Shown one piece after another: positions 61,401 through 64,000 of a DNA stretch of 64,000 nt. The DNA is from Chelatococcus caeni (lineage in GTDB: Bacteria; Pseudomonadota; Alphaproteobacteria; Rhizobiales; Beijerinckiaceae). The position numbers and the translations under genes are program-made. The stretch's first letter is position 1. Each line of letters starts with the position of its first letter. The DNA is taken from positions 186,001 to 250,000 of the forward strand of contig NZ_JACIEN010000003.1 in NCBI RefSeq assembly GCF_014196925.1, written 5' to 3'. The notes beneath the pieces are model-generated. The model saw only the letters and a list, made by a program, of their open reading frames with translations. It was not told the DNA's origin and did no database searches.

Positions 61401-64000
61401 AGCTCTCCAGCTTCGAGCGCACGGTGGATGCGCGCGCCGGCTCGCTCGACGAGACGCTGTCGGCCCGCCTCGGCTCCTTCCAGCAGCTCGTGGAGAGCGG
61501 CGCCCGCACGCTCGATGCCACCCTCGGCGCGCGCCTCGCGGCGCTCGAGGAGACCATCGAGCAGCGCGGCCACCGGCTCGACGCGGCGCTGTCCATGCGC
61601 CTCGCCGGCTTCGAGGATGTCATCGTCACCAAGGGCCAGGCGCTCGCCGAGCGCATCGCCAACGACACGTCGGGCTTCACGACGACCGTCACGGCCCGCC
61701 TCGCTGATGTCGAGAACCTGCTGACGACCCACGGCACCCAGCTTGCCGACGCGCTCGCCGAGCGCACCAAGGAGGCCGGCGACGTCATGGAAGCGCACAT
61801 CGCGCGCTTCGAGGAACGTTCGGCCACCAAGAGCCAGGAGATCGCGAAGTCGCTCGACGGGCTCATCGTGCGCATCGACGACAATCTCGGCTCCCGCGCC
61901 AGTGCCCTCAACGACGCCCTCGTCGAGCGCACCAAGGAGATCGCCCGCGTCATGGCCGAGGGCGGCCGCGACGTCACCCAGGCGCTCGCCTCCAAGGTCG
62001 ACGAGATCAGCGGCGTCATCTCGACGAAGAGCGCGCAGCTCACCGAGGTGCTCTCGGGCAAGGCGCAGGAGATCAACGAGACGCTGGGCGGCCGCGCCCT
62101 CGACATCGCGGCGACGCTCGACCAGCGCGTCGCCCGCTTCGAGGAGCGGGTCGTCGACCGGCTCGACACCGTCAGCGCCACGCTCGACGAGCGCGGCCAG
62201 GCGATCTCCGAGAACCTCGCCGCCCGCGCCGAGGCGATCAACGCCACCCTCGGCAACCGCGCCCAGGAGCTGGAGCGCCTCTTCGACGACAAGGGCCTCG
62301 GCCTCGTCGGCGCCATCGCCGACCGCGGCGAGAGCATCGCCCGCGAGGTCGCCTCGGTCGGCGAGGCGGTGGTGCGCACGCTGGAGACGCGCGGCCGCTC
62401 CATCGTCGATGCGGTGCAGGAGCGCTCGCAGGAGCTCACCGACCTGTTCGGCTCGTCGAGCGAATCGCTGCGCCGGGTCATCGAGGACGGCACCAGCCGC
62501 TCCATCGAGACGCTGATGTCCACCAACGACCGCCTGAAGGGCGAGCTGTCGGGCGTGCTCGACCGCCTGTCCGAGGCCAACCGCCTGCTGCAGCAGATGA
62601 CGGCGAGCGCCAGCGCCAACCTCGCCCAGGTCGAGGACGGGCTGACGAGCCGCGTCGGCGAACTGCAGGAGGTGCTCGGCGCGGTGAAGGAGGAGACCGG
62701 CCGCGCGGCGGGCGATGTCGCCGCCCAGGTCGAGGCGCTGCGCGCCATCTCCGGCCAGACGCTGACCCAGGCCGCCGGTCTCGCCGAGAAGCTCGGCCAG
62801 CAGGGCCGGGCCGTCGCCGAGGTCACGAACGAGCACATCAAGGCCATCGCCGAGGCGACGCGCCTGCTCGAAGGCGTCGAATCCCGCGTGGGCGTCGCCC
62901 TCGACGAGCGCCGCCAGACGCTGGAGAACCTCGTCTCGGTTGTCGGCGAGCGGGCCGACGACATGGAATCGATCACCCGGTCCTTCAGCGCCCTCCTCTC
63001 GGAGACGCTGCAGGAGGCGGAGCGCAAGGCGCGCCAGATCGGCTCCGTGCTGGCCGAGAACGCCCAGTCGGCCACCCAGGCCATCGGCGAGCAGTTCGAC
63101 CTCATCCGCACGACGACCGGCAAGGAGCGCGAGCGCACGGCGGCTGCCCTGCGCCAGGCCTACGAGCAGGTCATCGCCGAGATGAGCCAGGGGCTCAGCC
63201 AGGCCACCGAGCGCTTCCACTCCGTCGCCAACGACATGCGCGGCATGACGGCCCGCATCCACGAGGAGCTGGAGGCGACGCGCGGCGAGCTGAAGCGCGG
63301 CGTGATCGAGATGCCGCGCGAGACGCAGGAGACGACCGCCGCCATGCGCCGCGTCGTCGCCGACCAGATCAAGGCGCTCAACGAGCTGACCGAGATCGTC
63401 ACCCGGTCGGGCCGCGCCGTCGACGTGGTGGAAGCGGCCCAGCCGCGTCGTCCGGCCCAGGCCGAGCGTTCGACTGCCGAGCGTCCGGTTGCCGAGCGCC
63501 CGGTCGCGCCGGCGCCGCGGCCCCAGCCGGCACCGCAGGCTGCCCAGCCGGCTGCGGCTCCCGCCCCGCAACCGGCGCCGCGTGCGCCCGCCCCTGCCCC
63601 GCAGCGCGAGGCCGCGCCGCAGCAGGCCGGCGGCCGCGGCTGGCTCTCGGATCTCCTCGTGCGCGCCTCGCGCGACGAGGGCGAGCCGGCGAAGCCCGCA
63701 GCCCCCGCCGCGCAGGCCGCGGCCGGCGCGCCCGCCAACCAGCGCCGCACCATCGAGCTGCTCGATTCCATCTCGGTCGATATCGCCCGGATGATCGATC
63801 ACGATGCGGCGGTGGAGCTGTGGGACCGCTACAAGCGCGGCGAGCGCAACGTCTTCACCCGGCGGCTCTATACGCTGCAGGGCCAGCAGACCTTCGAGGA
63901 GATCCGCCGCAAGTACCGTCAGGACGCGGAGTTCCGTGAGACGGTGGACCGCTACATCGACGAGTTCGAGCGCCTGCTCGCCGAGGTCTCGCGCCAGGAC
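58418..64000 (+). CDS. Giant helical repeat membrane protein, GPR/RgsE-like growth-pole protein (3' end missing)
   Basis: 1,861 codons are open to the right edge with no stop. The acidic/Pro-rich N-terminus (1-150) is followed by two membrane segments (about 165-184 and 195-225). A very long helical region then runs to about 1,685: 33-residue repeats around 600-840 (recurring FENGTR, SL..TGERL..LLE.R) and 22-residue repeats around 926-1,104 (recurring RLSAFENAIESR...LD.TL), both multiples of an 11-residue helical turn. A Pro/Ala linker (about 1,690-1,780) precedes a conserved C-terminus (IELLDSISVDIARMIDHDAA; FTRRLYTLQGQQTFEEIRRK). This is the architecture of the Agrobacterium growth pole ring protein GPR and Sinorhizobium RgsE. 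GAGG precedes the ATG. Confidence 0.8.
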   Translation, partial: MAKDNQAKDPTEAALSAIEQALNLTALDSRAATARKLPDPAEEPRLPEIDEQAFFASVTGAPAEKPAEGTPEMPKASQLSPAKPSLKMPAPKPGTRDTAPATDDGKPMSARPAEKAAPDSAARPAGQKPAGVVAPDPSRVANDDKETVGALLQALQARPSSRAYWLALLASLVWLGLTGAGIWQRYNLGAVGIDGAIGAIGAVEGALLALTVFGPVVLFFVLATLHTRAQEMRLVARAMTGVAVRLAQPENLAADSVVNLSQAVRREVAAMGDGLERALARAGELETLVRTEISTLERAYGDNEIRIRSLLDELVAQREAIISNGERVKTAISGAHEHFAQELEGASRVIAEAVASAGTRVTEQLGSKGEQITLALGRAGDRMIDEITSRGGDLVERLGSTSDAVGARLASASADVTSTLDGKAREITEAIERTGQVLTTGLNEGAADLTRTLAETGTSVAEQIAQRAMEVNDTLRSTGETLSVAIGARGEEVTQRIEITGREIADTIASRGEGLAVRLAETGERIHEVINVNGRSLEQTLAETGDRLAGLIEERTNTARTVFSQSATELETTLTSTSERMAALISERANAACSFFEDGAQALEMTLNTAGERIAGLVEDRTSVARELFENSTRTLDESLSTTGERLAALLESRSDDVRRAFETGTQALDRSLANTGEQLSGLLESRSEAIRLAFENGTRTLDESLSSTSGHLSSLLDSRSESIRLAFENGTRALDDSLSSTGERLADLLETRAENVRAVFENGTRGIEESLGTVGDRLASLVEDRTNLVRTAFEDSARSLETTLSTTGTHMASLLEERTASARVTFEESARTLAEEFAGRTSELRDMLASQTDETRALMAGTGKDVVLAIATQASRVNEALARNAEALAETIDTRGRLVDEKLGERLAAFEKTMETGGDKLEMTLYARLSAFEETIENRALSLDNTLNARLSAFENAIESRAVSLDSTLDTRLSAFENAIESRTSTLDASLSEKLSSFERTVDARAGSLDETLSARLGSFQQLVESGARTLDATLGARLAALEETIEQRGHRLDAALSMRLAGFEDVIVTKGQALAERIANDTSGFTTTVTARLADVENLLTTHGTQLADALAERTKEAGDVMEAHIARFEERSATKSQEIAKSLDGLIVRIDDNLGSRASALNDALVERTKEIARVMAEGGRDVTQALASKVDEISGVISTKSAQLTEVLSGKAQEINETLGGRALDIAATLDQRVARFEERVVDRLDTVSATLDERGQAISENLAARAEAINATLGNRAQELERLFDDKGLGLVGAIADRGESIAREVASVGEAVVRTLETRGRSIVDAVQERSQELTDLFGSSSESLRRVIEDGTSRSIETLMSTNDRLKGELSGVLDRLSEANRLLQQMTASASANLAQVEDGLTSRVGELQEVLGAVKEETGRAAGDVAAQVEALRAISGQTLTQAAGLAEKLGQQGRAVAEVTNEHIKAIAEATRLLEGVESRVGVALDERRQTLENLVSVVGERADDMESITRSFSALLSETLQEAERKARQIGSVLAENAQSATQAIGEQFDLIRTTTGKERERTAAALRQAYEQVIAEMSQGLSQATERFHSVANDMRGMTARIHEELEATRGELKRGVIEMPRETQETTAAMRRVVADQIKALNELTEIVTRSGRAVDVVEAAQPRRPAQAERSTAERPVAERPVAPAPRPQPAPQAAQPAAAPAPQPAPRAPAPAPQREAAPQQAGGRGWLSDLLVRASRDEGEPAKPAAPAAQAAAGAPANQRRTIELLDSISVDIARMIDHDAAVELWDRYKRGERNVFTRRLYTLQGQQTFEEIRRKYRQDAEFRETVDRYIDEFERLLAEVSRQD

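Noticed and set aside
58775-63802. 1,675-codon open frame on the minus strand
   Set aside because: It is the antisense of the giant repeat protein; its product is a low-complexity Leu/Gly/Arg/Glu sequence caused by the GC-rich codons of the sense strand, and the plus frame has membrane helices and a conserved C-terminus.

Overview
The window is high-GC chromosomal DNA (about two thirds G+C, with strong G/C in third codon positions) from an alphaproteobacterium, most likely in the Hyphomicrobiales (Rhizobiales). The support is a CckA-type hybrid kinase next to a FliO-domain gene, a recA preceded by a perfect alphaproteobacterial SOS box (GTTC-N7-GTTC as read on the plus strand), a single-cysteine DksA, a 404-residue NADP isocitrate dehydrogenase, and a giant GPR/RgsE-like growth-pole protein. 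I cannot name the genus. I saw no tRNA, rRNA, CRISPR array, transposase or prophage genes.

Layout. 1-6.2 kb: end of a molybdenum hydroxylase (cox-type) cluster (coxS-like fragment, coxG-like) interrupted by a 741-codon toxin-like gene; then a PcaD-type hydrolase, a flavin reductase and a GntR regulator. 6.2-11.9 kb: a complete branched-chain amino acid type ABC importer (livH, livM, livG, livF, a small membrane protein, a periplasmic binding protein) closed by a terminator. 11.9-18 kb: DUF1203 protein, CcdA, a P1/DmpA-type aminopeptidase convergent with a DadA-type oxidoreductase, a BASS-type transporter and a glycosyltransferase. 18-31 kb: housekeeping genes rpe, purB, rpsD, murI, an RNA methyltransferase, icd, alaS and recA, with a low-GC orphan (two membrane segments plus a degenerate receiver domain) inserted beside rpsD. 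31-37 kb: cckA, a FliO-domain protein, a GST and its divergent HxlR regulator, and dksA. 37-43 kb: an SGNH/MBOAT acylation pair and a sixA-ycjX-ycjF-like operon. 43-45.6 kb: a hydroxyproline-type catabolic pair (epimerase, DHDPS-family lyase) with a divergent GntR regulator.

45.6-55 kb is repeat-rich: paired REP-like hairpins, a 143-bp tandem array, and two heptamer (CAGTCGG) arrays each followed by related mosaic repeats. These lie between a MoxR ATPase, an Lrp regulator with its divergent PLP lyase, a CPA2 cation antiporter, a lipoprotein, a Spy-like protein and the VWA partner of MoxR. 55-64 kb: a small membrane protein, UspA, an AraC-GyrI regulator, a ferredoxin, an HPt protein and the giant repeat protein, which runs off the right edge.

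The most unusual items are the PMT-like cysteine deamidase/protease domain in the left-hand gene, the low-GC receiver protein, the hairpin-pair tandem array with covarying stems, and the hendecad-repeat architecture of the growth-pole protein.
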